A stretch of 34,590 nucleotides of DNA from CAZTAR01 sp043813895 (GTDB lineage Bacteria; Planctomycetota; Phycisphaerae; UBA1845; UTPLA1). The position numbers and the translations under genes are program-made. The stretch lies in contig JBDRKQ010000228.1 of the NCBI GenBank assembly GCA_043813895.1, positions 1 through 34,590 of the forward strand. Direction: 5' to 3'. This document shows, piece after piece, positions 1-7,863 of the stretch (positions are counted from its first letter, which is position 1; the number at the start of each line of letters is the position of its first letter). Below the pieces are notes generated by a model. The model was not told the origin of the DNA and did no database searches. It saw nothing but the letters and a program-made list of their open reading frames with translations.

Positions 1-606
1 ACGGCCGGCATGAGCGTGATGGAGCTTCGCGCCAAGTCGCGGCGGCTGAAGATGCAATACGGGATTGAAATCATCTTCGTCGATTATCTCCAACTGATGT
101 CCGACCGGAGCGCCGCCCGTGAAAGCCGGCAACAGGAGGTCGCCTCGATCAGCCGGGGCCTCAAGGCGCTGGCGAGGGAGTTGAACGTCCCCGTCGTCGC
201 CATGGCGCAGCTCAACCGGCAAGTCGAGGAGCGGTCCAGCAACCGGCCGCGCATGAGTGATCTGCGCGAGAGTGGGGCGATCGAGCAGGATGCCGACGTC
301 GTGATGCTGCTGCACCGCGAGGAGTACTACTGGGACAAGAAGAAGCGAACTGAGAAGATCGCCGAGTTCGAGAAGATCCAGGGCAAGGCGGAGCTGATCA
401 TCGACAAGCAACGCAACGGCCCCACCGGCGCCGTCGAACTTGTCTTCATTCCCCAGTTCACCCGGTTCGGAGCCGCCTACGCCGGCCACGACCAAGCCGG
501 CGCGGGTTATCCATCGCCTGGCTACGGTGAAGCGGACTCGGTCTTCGAACCTCCTCTTGCGGACGATGAGCTTGGAGACGAGCCTGATGAGGATGCGCCC
601 TTCTGA
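1..606 (+). CDS. dnaB: Replicative DNA helicase DnaB, C-terminal part (5' end outside window)
   Basis: This is the C-terminal half of the RecA-like ATPase domain of the hexameric helicase that unwinds DNA at the replication fork. The reading frame is open from base 1, and the Met at base 10 lies inside the conserved block (AGMSVMELRAK), so the gene starts upstream of the window. Visible DnaB signatures are the Walker B strand IIFVDYLQLM, the sensor region VVAMAQLNRQVEER, the DLRESGAIEQDADVV motif, and the KQRNGPTG loop near the end that binds DNA and nucleotide. The Walker A motif is outside the window. The last ~45 residues are an acidic, Gly/Pro-rich tail that is probably disordered. A lower-GC nuclease gene follows 61 bases downstream on the same strand. 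Identification is secure; only the N-terminus is missing. Confidence 0.95.
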   Translation, partial: TAGMSVMELRAKSRRLKMQYGIEIIFVDYLQLMSDRSAARESRQQEVASISRGLKALARELNVPVVAMAQLNRQVEERSSNRPRMSDLRESGAIEQDADVVMLLHREEYYWDKKKRTEKIAEFEKIQGKAELIIDKQRNGPTGAVELVFIPQFTRFGAAYAGHDQAGAGYPSPGYGEADSVFEPPLADDELGDEPDEDAPF

Positions 607-667
607 CGCTTCCTCGACGCTGCCAAGCCAGGTAGCGCAATGTCGAAAACATAGAAATGCCGATGCA

Positions 668-1549
668 ATGAACGCAGCCGACTACATCAGACAGCGACAA
701 ATTTTGTGGGCGAAGCGAAGCAATATCAAATTGGTACCTGCCCCGCACAAGGAAGGCCAGAATCCGGCTTCTACACGTACAGAGTGTCGTGATCGAAATC
801 TGTTCCAGCCTCTGTCCAACGAAGCGGTCGCAGAGTACGAAAGAGCGGATGGCGCCGAGCTTAAGGCCGAAGGTGGTGCACCCAAGTTCCACTCACTCTG
901 GTCCTCTTCCGCATTGGCAGTGAACTTCTTTCATTATTGGCGGTCGCAGAAAGACAAAACGCCAATCTGCAAAGCATGTGGTATCTCGGCGGCAAAGGTC
1001 GAGAGCATGCAATGCGAAGCTCAGTTGCCTATTGCGGAAAACGTTAATCGTAAGAAGTTCCCGCGCGATCCAAACCTCGATGTACTGATCTCGTACGACT
1101 CTGGGAAGTCTCCACGAATGACTGGAATCGAGTGCAAGTTCTCTGAAGCGTATGCCGGTCGAGGGCATGGCGGCATGAGAGAGGCATACCTGGAGGATGC
1201 CTCGCTCTGGACCGACCTACAGAACTGCCGCAAGTTAGCGCGAAGCATTTCTCCGAACGATACTGGATTCTCACATTTGCATCCCGCCCAATTGCTCAAA
1301 CACATCCTGGGGCTGAAGCACAAGTGCGGGAGTAAAACCAAGTTCTGTTTGCTCTATCTTTGGTATGACGTGCCCTTCGACGCCGGTGCAGCGCATCGCC
1401 GAGAAATCGAGAAGTTCAGAAAAACGGTGGTCTCTGATGGAATCAACTTCAAGGCTGTAACGTACCAGGAGGTCATACTGAGCCTGGCTCGAAACTATGG
1501 CTCGGCCCATGCAGGGTACGTCGACTACCTTGCCGAACGGTATCTCTGA
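668..1549 (+). CDS. Lone PD-(D/E)XK nuclease-like protein (possible PGN_0703-type restriction endonuclease)
   Basis: This 293-residue protein is probably a nuclease of the PD-(D/E)XK fold. The core is visible as Asp138 in NLDVLISY, followed after a short hairpin by Glu155-Cys156-Lys157 in GIECKFSEAY, which is the D-(x)n-E-x-K metal-binding pattern. The arrangement and length resemble the PGN_0703 family of putative restriction endonucleases, but that name is from memory. A CxxC pair (ICKAC) lies in the N-terminal part. The start at 668 was chosen because upstream codons in this frame overlap dnaB and look non-coding; no good ribosome site is visible. Base composition is clearly lower in GC than the flanking dnaB and lysA, and rarer A/T-ending codons are frequent, suggesting horizontal acquisition. 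No methyltransferase or antitoxin partner is adjacent. It converges on lysA with 22 bases between them. Confidence 0.7.
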   Translation: MNAADYIRQRQILWAKRSNIKLVPAPHKEGQNPASTRTECRDRNLFQPLSNEAVAEYERADGAELKAEGGAPKFHSLWSSSALAVNFFHYWRSQKDKTPICKACGISAAKVESMQCEAQLPIAENVNRKKFPRDPNLDVLISYDSGKSPRMTGIECKFSEAYAGRGHGGMREAYLEDASLWTDLQNCRKLARSISPNDTGFSHLHPAQLLKHILGLKHKCGSKTKFCLLYLWYDVPFDAGAAHRREIEKFRKTVVSDGINFKAVTYQEVILSLARNYGSAHAGYVDYLAERYL

Positions 1550-1571
1550 CAGTCATCGCGGCTCTTCACGA

Positions 1572-2870
1572 CTATACGTTCTCCGCAGCCAGAAGATCGT
1601 CATAGGTCTCGCGCCGGCGGATGATGCGGAACGATTCACCCTCCACCAAGACTTCCGGCGGGTTGGGACGCGAGTTGTAGTGGCTTGCCATGGCCATGCC
1701 GTAGGCGCCGGTCGAGAAGACCGCCAGCAGGTCGCTGCGTTTGACCGGGGGCAGCGGCCGGTCCTTCGCGAAGAAGTCGCCGCTCTCGCAAACAGGCCCC
1801 ACCACGTCCACGCGCGTGGTGCCGCCAATCGCCGCATTCTCGCCCCGTCCGTCCGGCACGAACGCCTCGCCCGGTGAAGCGGGCCAGATGAAATGATACG
1901 CCTCGTACAGTGCCGGGCGGATCAGGTCGTTCATGCCCGCGTCGACGATCACGAACTTCCGCTCGCCGGACTGCTTCACGTAGAGCACGCTCGTAACCAG
2001 GATGCCCGCATTCGCCGCGATGGACCTGCCGGGCTCCATGATAATTCGCAAGCCGCGATCTTGCAGAAGCGGCACGATCGCCTCCGCGTAGCGGACGGCC
2101 GCCGGCGCTTCGGCCGCCTCGTAGTGCGCACCGAACCCGCCGCCGATATCGAGCGTGTCGATGTCGAAGCCCTCTCGGCGGAGCGCGTCGATCAGAGCCA
2201 GTCCGCGCTTGATCGCCTCGACGTAAGGTTCCACGGCATTCACCGGTGAGCCGATGTGCAGGTGGATGCCCCGCAGGTGCACGGCCTCCTGCCTGCCGTA
2301 CTCGTGGAACACGCGCCTGGCCCGATCCAGATCGACGCCGAACTTGCTCTCCTTCACGCCGGTGGACGTGTATCGATGCGTCTTCGGGTCGACGTCCGGG
2401 TTGACCCGGAGCGCGGCGCTGACGCATGGCGGCGCTTTCACCCGATCGCCGCGTTGCCGTGCGATGTCGATCAGGTTCGCGAGTTCTGCTTCGGATTCGA
2501 TGTTGAACAGCCCGATCTTCGCGTCGAGCGCCTGTTTGATCTCCGCGTCAGTCTTCCCAACGCCGGCGAAGACGATCTTCGCGGGATCGCCGCCGGCTTC
2601 GAGTGCCCGGACAAGTTCGCCGCCGGAGACGACGTCGAAACCCGATCCGCGCTGACGCAGGAGCCGGCAGATGTGCAGGTTTGCACAGCTCTTGATTGAA
2701 TAGCAGATGATCGGGTTCAGCGGCGCGAAGGCCCGGGCCACCGCGTCATAGTGGTCGGCGAGCGTTGCGGCGGAATAGACGTATGCCGGCGTGCCGACCG
2801 CCTCGGCGATCCGGCAGACCGGCACGGCCTCACAGCAGAGTGCTCCGACACGATACTCGAAGTGATCCAC
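1572..2870 (-). CDS. lysA: Diaminopimelate decarboxylase LysA
   Basis: This PLP enzyme (432 residues, normal family length) decarboxylates meso-diaminopimelate to L-lysine, the last step of the DAP pathway. It is a fold-type III alanine-racemase-like barrel. The Schiff-base lysine is Lys60 in CYSIKSCAN. The glycine-rich phosphate loop is GGGFGAHY, the EPGRSI motif binds cofactor, and Cys361 in PVCESGDFF is the active-site cysteine supplied by the partner subunit of the dimer. The start is a GTG at 2870 that gives the usual N-terminus (DHFEYRVGAL). The gene is divergent from the prolyl oligopeptidase gene with ~150 bases between them, so the promoters of both probably lie at 2871-3021. No dapF or aspartate-pathway gene is adjacent. 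Confidence 0.94.
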   Translation of the reverse strand: MDHFEYRVGALCCEAVPVCRIAEAVGTPAYVYSAATLADHYDAVARAFAPLNPIICYSIKSCANLHICRLLRQRGSGFDVVSGGELVRALEAGGDPAKIVFAGVGKTDAEIKQALDAKIGLFNIESEAELANLIDIARQRGDRVKAPPCVSAALRVNPDVDPKTHRYTSTGVKESKFGVDLDRARRVFHEYGRQEAVHLRGIHLHIGSPVNAVEPYVEAIKRGLALIDALRREGFDIDTLDIGGGFGAHYEAAEAPAAVRYAEAIVPLLQDRGLRIIMEPGRSIAANAGILVTSVLYVKQSGERKFVIVDAGMNDLIRPALYEAYHFIWPASPGEAFVPDGRGENAAIGGTTRVDVVGPVCESGDFFAKDRPLPPVKRSDLLAVFSTGAYGMAMASHYNSRPNPPEVLVEGESFRIIRRRETYDDLLAAENV

Positions 2871-3021
2871 GTTTCAGGCCCCGTCTCTTCCCACCGGCAG
2901 TTGGGCGGGCTCGTCCGTGAGGATATCCTGCCGGGGTCGTTCCTGCTACTATGTTGACTTGGCGTGGAGGGGGGAGCAACGCCCGCTGTTTCTTCAATCC
3001 ATCAGTTTCAAGGAGTCGAGT

Positions 3022-5211
3022 ATGTTCCGAAAGCCTCTCGCGTACCTCGCGATCCTCGGCGTATTGGCCGCCGCCTCGCTAACAAACGCCCAGCCGAAGG
3101 GCACATCAGACCAAGCCAAATCCAACCAAGATACATCCGGTCAAAGCATCACCTACCCCAAAACGAAGAAGGTGGATCAGGTTGATGACTACCACGGCAC
3201 GAAGGTGGCAGACCCGTACCGGTGGCTGGAGGACCTGGATTCCGCCGAGACGAAGGCCTGGGTCGAGGCCCAGAACATGGTGTCCTTCGGTTACCTCGAG
3301 GCGATTCCCGTGCGAGACAAGCTCAAGGCCAGGCTGACCGAGATCTGGGACTACGAGAAATACGGCGTGCCCTATCGAGAGGGCAAGCGCTACTTCTTCT
3401 CCAAGAACGACGGCCTGCAAAACCAGAGCGTCATCTACACGACGGATTCACTCGACGCCGCGCCGCGCGTGCTGCTCGATCCCAACAAGCTCTCCGACGA
3501 CGGCACTGTGGCCCTGGCCAGCTACAGTATCAGCGACGACGGCAACCTGATGGCCTACGGCGTTTCCAGTGCCGGGTCCGACTGGCAGACGTTCCGCGTC
3601 CGTGACGTGAAGACGAGCAAGGACCTGTCGGACGAACTGAAGTGGATCAAGTTCTCCGGTGCGTCGTGGACGAAGGACAACAGCGGCTTCTTTTATAGCA
3701 GGTACGACGAACCCAAAAAGGGCGAAGAACTGCAGGCGACCAACTACTACAACAAGCTCTACTATCACCGGGTGGGGACCCCCCAGTCCGACGACGTGCT
3801 GACGTACCACCGGCCCGACCAGAAGGAGTGGGGCTTTGGCGGCCAGGTCACCGAGGACGGCCGGTATCTGATCATCTATGCGTCAGAGGGAACAGAGCGG
3901 AAGAACCGAGTCTTCTATAAGGACCTGAAAGCGGATGACGCGGGGATTGTCGAACTCCTCGACAAGGCCGACGCCCAATACAGCTTCATTGATAACGACG
4001 GTCCGATCTTCTGGTTCCAGACCGATCTGGATGCCCCGCTATTGCGCGTCGTCGCCATCGACATCCGGCAGCCACAGAAGGAGAACTGGAAGGAGATCAT
4101 CCCGGAGGCCAAGGAAACGCTCAGCGGCGTCGGCGTGCTGAACGATACGTTCGTCTGTTCGTATCTCAAGGATGCCCACACGCAGGTCAAGCTGTTCGAC
4201 CTCGGCGGCAAGTTCCTTCGCGAGGTGGAACTGCCAGGTATCGGGAGTGCCGGCGGCTTCGGCGGCAAGCGAAAGGACACCGAGACCTTCTATGCCTACA
4301 CTAGCTTCAACTACCCGACCACGATCTTCCGGTACGACATGGTCTCTGGGCAGAGCACGGTCTTCAAGCGACCCAAGGTCGCCTTCACGCCCGAAGACTA
4401 CGAAACCAGGCAGGTCTTCTTCAAGAGCAAGGACGGCACGCGCGTCCCGATGTTCATCACTCACAAGAAGGGGCTGAAGCTCGACGGCAACAACCCGACA
4501 TACATGTACGGCTACGGCGGATTCGACGTTTCACTGCAACCTCGCTTCTCCATCTCCCTCGCTGTCTGGATGGAGATGGGCGGCGTTTATGCGATGCCCA
4601 ACATCCGCGGCGGCGGAGAGTACGGCAAGGCCTGGCACGATGCCGGCAAGCTGGCCAACAAGCAGAACTGCTTCGACGACTTCATCGCGGCCGCGGAGTG
4701 GCTTATCAGAAACAAGTACACTTGCCCACGTAAGCTCGCCATCGCCGGCGCGAGCAACGGCGGACTTCTGATCGGGGCCTGCATGACGCAGCGGCCGGAT
4801 CTGTTCGGCGCCTGCTTGCCCAACGTCGGCGTGATGGACATGCTGCGGTTCCAGCACTTCACGATCGGCTGGGCGTGGGTCTCGGACTATGGCAGTTCCG
4901 ACAAGCCCGATGATTTCAAAGTGCAGTACGCCTACTCACCACTCCACAATCTCAAACCCGGCACGGCCTATCCGCCGACACTCATCACGACCAGCGACCA
5001 CGATGACCGCGTCGTGCCGTGCCACAGCTTCAAGTTCGCGGCCCGCTTGCAGGAATGCCAGGCCGGTGATGCGCCGGTCCTCATCCGCATCGAGACGCGG
5101 GCAGGCCACGGCGCAGGCAAGCCGACGTGGATGATCATCGAGGAGCTGGCGGATTCGTGGGCGTTTCTGGTCAAGGCGTTCGGCATGGAAGGGCCGAAGA
5201 TTGCAGGGTAG
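3022..5211 (+). CDS. Secreted prolyl oligopeptidase (peptidase family S9A)
   Basis: This 729-residue serine peptidase should cleave short peptides after proline. It carries an N-terminal signal peptide (MFRKPLAYLAILGVLAAAS, cleavage likely near TNA-QP), so it acts in the periplasm or outside. The N-terminal lid segment (YPKTKKVDQVDDYHGTKVADPYRWLED) is typical of S9A, followed by a seven-bladed beta-propeller and the alpha/beta-hydrolase domain. The catalytic triad is readable: Ser578 in GASNGG, Asp661 in SDHDDRV and His696 in AGHGAGKP. The start at 3022 is set by AAGGAG (3010-3015) and by the signal peptide; upstream in-frame codons give no sensible N-terminus. It stands alone, divergent from lysA, with the 5.2-5.5 kb repeat block downstream. 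Confidence 0.95.
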   Translation: MFRKPLAYLAILGVLAAASLTNAQPKGTSDQAKSNQDTSGQSITYPKTKKVDQVDDYHGTKVADPYRWLEDLDSAETKAWVEAQNMVSFGYLEAIPVRDKLKARLTEIWDYEKYGVPYREGKRYFFSKNDGLQNQSVIYTTDSLDAAPRVLLDPNKLSDDGTVALASYSISDDGNLMAYGVSSAGSDWQTFRVRDVKTSKDLSDELKWIKFSGASWTKDNSGFFYSRYDEPKKGEELQATNYYNKLYYHRVGTPQSDDVLTYHRPDQKEWGFGGQVTEDGRYLIIYASEGTERKNRVFYKDLKADDAGIVELLDKADAQYSFIDNDGPIFWFQTDLDAPLLRVVAIDIRQPQKENWKEIIPEAKETLSGVGVLNDTFVCSYLKDAHTQVKLFDLGGKFLREVELPGIGSAGGFGGKRKDTETFYAYTSFNYPTTIFRYDMVSGQSTVFKRPKVAFTPEDYETRQVFFKSKDGTRVPMFITHKKGLKLDGNNPTYMYGYGGFDVSLQPRFSISLAVWMEMGGVYAMPNIRGGGEYGKAWHDAGKLANKQNCFDDFIAAAEWLIRNKYTCPRKLAIAGASNGGLLIGACMTQRPDLFGACLPNVGVMDMLRFQHFTIGWAWVSDYGSSDKPDDFKVQYAYSPLHNLKPGTAYPPTLITTSDHDDRVVPCHSFKFAARLQECQAGDAPVLIRIETRAGHGAGKPTWMIIEELADSWAFLVKAFGMEGPKIAG

Positions 5212-5320
5212 TGCTTGGGGCGGTTGATCAGACTACGAACATCACTGGAGGCCCGGCGTAGGGTGGCCTATTCGCTACCCGCGGGGAACACCCTGAGGTC
5301 TTCCCCACGTGTAGGGGCGT

Positions 5321-5431
5321 GCGCATAAATAAGCTGAACGAATACCGAAGGGTGGCACGGGCGTCCCGCCCGTAGCCGTACGGGCAAGATGCCCGTACCA
5401 CCCATATGAAATGTGCAACTTATTTATGCGC
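5321..5431. repeat. 111-bp composite inverted-repeat element (MITE-like)
   Basis: Perfect 13-base terminal inverted repeats, GCGCATAAATAAG at 5321-5333 and its complement at 5419-5431, enclose a second inverted repeat at 5351-5402. The inner repeat begins GGTGGCACGGGC, ends GCCCGTACCACC, and contains two side-by-side hairpins (ACGGGCG/CGCCCGT and TACGGGCA/TGCCCGTA). It carries no coding sequence. It could be a nonautonomous mobile element or a nested pair of repeats. It lies between the 3' ends of two convergent genes. Confidence 0.7.
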
Positions 5432-5441
5432 GGGTCCTAAG

Positions 5442-5463
5442 CACGGACCGAAGTCCGTGGCTC
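5442..5463. repeat. Short hairpin repeat, CRCGGAC-YGAA-GTCCGYG-GCTC family
   Basis: A 7-base stem (CACGGAC/GTCCGTG) closes a CGAA tetraloop and is followed by GCTC. A second copy with compensating stem change (CGCGGAC/GTCCGCG, loop TGAA, same GCTC tail) is at 28419-28440. It lies just past the stop codon of larE and could act as a transcription end for it, but there is no T-run. Confidence 0.65.
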
Positions 5464-5472
5464 TTCGACTGT

Positions 5473-6408
5473 TCATACGACACCCTCGTTCAGGCTGCCG
5501 GAGCGGAATCCGCGCAGGTCCAGGCTGACGTAACGAAAACCGATCGTTCGGAATTCCGCTTCAATGCGCGAGCAGTTCTCCGGCTTGGCCAGTATCTCGA
5601 TCCATTCCTGCGGGACTTCGATTCGGGCGAGTTCGCCGTGGTGGCGGACGCGGCAGTCGACGGGTACTGAACACGTCTCGCCGGGAGTTGGGGGATTCTG
5701 CTCTTCTCGCCGAACACCGGCTCGACACGAGCCGGCTCGGTGGGCCGGGGGCTTTTGCGTAGCGAGCTCTTGGGCGAGTGACGCCATAAGGTTTCTCAGG
5801 AACGTCTCGGCCTGATCGATCATCCTCATCTTCTCGGGGGTGATCGCCTGTCCGTATGGGACGCGGCTCGACAGACAGGGGCTCGCGGGCTTGTCGGAGG
5901 TCGGCAAGCCCATCTCGGCGGAGAGCACGCGGATATCGTGCTTGGTCAAACCGGCTTCGACGCAGGGTTCGCGAACACCGTGTTCCTTGGCGGCCCGAAG
6001 GCCCGGCCGGTAGTCGCCGAGGTCGTCGGCGTTCGTGCCGCTGACGATCGCGTCGAAGTCGCGACGGCAGCGGATGTCCTCGATTTCGGCATAGAGCGCA
6101 CTCTTGCAGATGTAACAGCGGTTGGTGGGATTGGCGAGGTAATCGGAGTTCTCGAACTCGCCCGGGTCGATGAGGACGTGTTCGACACCGAAGGAGTCGG
6201 CCAGCGTCCGCGCCTGTTCGAGATCGGCGTCGGGAACGCTTGGACTTCGACTGGTGACCGCGAGGACGTTCCTGACCCCCAGCGTGTCGACGGCCACCTT
6301 GAGGACGAAGACGGAATCCACACCCCCGCTGTATGCGACGACCACGCGGCCAAGCGCCCGAAGGATGTTCCGCATTCTATCGAGCTTCGGATGGAGAGCG
6401 TCGTTCAT
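5473..6408 (-). CDS. larE: LarE-type ATP-dependent sulfur transferase (pyridinium-3,5-bisthiocarboxylate mononucleotide synthase), with a repeat-derived insertion
   Basis: LarE activates the carboxylates of pyridinium biscarboxylate mononucleotide with ATP and donates sulfur to make the nickel-pincer cofactor used by lactate racemase and relatives. In this 311-residue protein the PP-loop SGGVDS is at residues 27-32, the CYICK segment is at 98-102, and Cys178 in SPCLSSR sits where the sacrificial cysteine of known LarE proteins lies. The C-terminal part (RVRHHGELARIEVP) is also typical. Residues ~208-250, between the AETFLRNL helix and RVRHHG, are an extra Pro/Arg-rich stretch not expected in the family; its DNA contains a palindrome shared with purL. 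The gene starts 24 bases after accA on the same strand and is probably cotranscribed. No larA, larB or larC is in the window. Confidence 0.88.
   Translation of the reverse strand: MNDALHPKLDRMRNILRALGRVVVAYSGGVDSVFVLKVAVDTLGVRNVLAVTSRSPSVPDADLEQARTLADSFGVEHVLIDPGEFENSDYLANPTNRCYICKSALYAEIEDIRCRRDFDAIVSGTNADDLGDYRPGLRAAKEHGVREPCVEAGLTKHDIRVLSAEMGLPTSDKPASPCLSSRVPYGQAITPEKMRMIDQAETFLRNLMASLAQELATQKPPAHRAGSCRAGVRREEQNPPTPGETCSVPVDCRVRHHGELARIEVPQEWIEILAKPENCSRIEAEFRTIGFRYVSLDLRGFRSGSLNEGVV
5719..5737. repeat. 19-base palindromic repeat inside larE
   Basis: GGCTCGACACGAGCCGGCT, with stem GGCTCG/CGAGCC, lies within the region coding for the extra loop of LarE. Its reverse complement, with one base changed in the 3-base loop, occurs inside purL at 10411-10429. 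Both copies keep the host reading frame open. Confidence 0.75.
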
Positions 6409-6432
6409 GGTGCCGGCCCCCGGGACACTCGC

Positions 6433-7578
6433 TCACACTTCGGCTTTCGCAGCAGGCCGCTTGGTTTGGGCGGGGGGGGCTTCGGTGGGCACATCGGCAC
6501 CGGACGATGTCTTGGGCTTGGACTTCACCTTGGCCGGCTTCGGGGCAGACTTCGTCTTCGAGCCGTTCGCACCTTCTTGTCCCCCCTTTGGATTGCTGAA
6601 GAAGGAGCCAATCTCCCTCCAGCGTTTGTATCGCCGCCTGAGAAGTGCGTCGGGCCTAGTCCGTTTTAGCTCCCGCAACGTATCCACGATATAGCGCTCG
6701 AGATTCGCGGCGGCGGCCGCAGGGTCTCGGTGGGCCCCGCCCAAGGGTTCCTTGATGACGGCATCCACGAGCTTGAGCCGTTTGAGTTCCTTCGCAGTGA
6801 ACTTGAGTGCTTTCGCGGCCGTAGAAGCGTGTTCGGCCGACCTCCAGAGGATCGCTGCGCAACCTTCCGGGGAGATCACCGAGTAGTACGCGTGCTCCAA
6901 AATGGCAACACGGTCGCCGACGCCGATCCCGATCGCGCCGCCTGAGCCCCCCTCGCCGATGATGACGCAGACAATTGGGGTCCGGAGTCGCGACATCTCC
7001 AGCAAGTTGACCGCGATCGCCTGGGCGATGCCGCGTTCTTCTGCGCCGATTCCCGGGTAAGCGCCTGCCGTATCGATGAGCGTGACAACCGGCAGGTTGA
7101 ATTTCTCAGCCAGCTTCATCTTGGCGAGGGCCTTGCGGTACCCCTCGGGGTGGGCCATTCCGAAGCAGTTCTCCAGTCGTTCCTTGGTGTCCTTTCCCTT
7201 TCGGTGGCCGACGAACATGCACTTAAGATTGCCGATTCGGCCGAAGCCCGTGATGATCGCCTTGTCATCCCGGAACCCCTTGTCGCCGTGCAGTTCGCAG
7301 AAGTCCCGCACGATGAGGTTCAGATAGTCAGAGGCGAGGGGCCGCTTCGGGTGTCGGGCCATCTGCACGACTTCCCATGGCCCCAGCCGGCTGTAGAGCT
7401 TTCGCCTGGCGGCGAGCAGTTCGGCCCTGACCGTGCGGATCATGGCGGAATGGTCGCGGCCAGTGACGGTCTGGCTGGCCTCGAGTTCCTCGATCTGCCG
7501 TTCGATCTTCGCCAAAGGGCGTTCGAACTCGAGGTAACCCCCGTCGAGGCCGTTGAATCCGTTTGGCGTCGTGCTCAT
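6433..7578 (-). CDS. accA: Acetyl-CoA carboxylase carboxyltransferase subunit alpha
   Basis: AccA forms half of the carboxyltransferase that moves the carboxyl group from biotin to acetyl-CoA, giving malonyl-CoA for fatty-acid synthesis. The 381-residue protein shows the normal family order: an N-terminal coiled segment (ERPLAKIERQIEELE), RHPKRPLASDYL, the HGDKGFRDD block, the crotonase-fold oxyanion regions TLIDTAGAYPGIGAEERG and IGEGGSGGAIGIGVGDRV, and YYSVISPEGCAAILW. The final ~60 residues are a Lys/Ala/Pro-rich low-complexity extension beyond the usual end of the family. The start at 7578 gives a standard N-terminus, although no strong ribosome site is seen. AccD is not adjacent. larE follows closely in the same transcript. 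Confidence 0.95.
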   Translation of the reverse strand: MSTTPNGFNGLDGGYLEFERPLAKIERQIEELEASQTVTGRDHSAMIRTVRAELLAARRKLYSRLGPWEVVQMARHPKRPLASDYLNLIVRDFCELHGDKGFRDDKAIITGFGRIGNLKCMFVGHRKGKDTKERLENCFGMAHPEGYRKALAKMKLAEKFNLPVVTLIDTAGAYPGIGAEERGIAQAIAVNLLEMSRLRTPIVCVIIGEGGSGGAIGIGVGDRVAILEHAYYSVISPEGCAAILWRSAEHASTAAKALKFTAKELKRLKLVDAVIKEPLGGAHRDPAAAAANLERYIVDTLRELKRTRPDALLRRRYKRWREIGSFFSNPKGGQEGANGSKTKSAPKPAKVKSKPKTSSGADVPTEAPPAQTKRPAAKAEV

Positions 7579-7644
7579 CTAGAACCCAATGGGAGCGTGC
7601 CAGCATGAGGCGACGCGTGAACCGACATGCGTTCGCCTGGGTCT

Positions 7645-7693
7645 TTCAGCGGTCAGCCATCAGCCTTCCGCAGTCAGCATTCAGCATTCAGAG
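7645..7693. repeat. Degenerate heptanucleotide tandem repeat, about seven units of NTCAGCN
   Basis: Seven consecutive 7-base units (TTCAGCG, GTCAGCC, ATCAGCC, TTCCGCA, GTCAGCA, TTCAGCA, TTCAGAG) lie in the 285-base gap between the divergent accA and purL genes. A related period-7 pattern with unit CAATCGT occurs inside purL. The rest of the gap holds no gene; it must contain both promoters, but I cannot point to them with confidence. Confidence 0.7.
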
Positions 7694-7863
7694 AAGGCAG
7701 GGTAGCCAAGTGCCGGGGGTTGGACAAGTAAGAATTGACCGGAACGTGTGGTCCGAATACACTTTGTCACGACTGGACTGCTGGTGGAACAAGAGTCTAA
7801 CCGCTTGTCCTGAAGCCGGTTAGGGTTTTCACGGCGTTCATGATTCTCGTGGCGGAAGTCCTC

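Noticed and set aside
440..667. Longer version of the nuclease gene starting inside dnaB
   Set aside because: The added residues are a shifted reading of dnaB codons; the ATG at 668 gives a sensible protein start.
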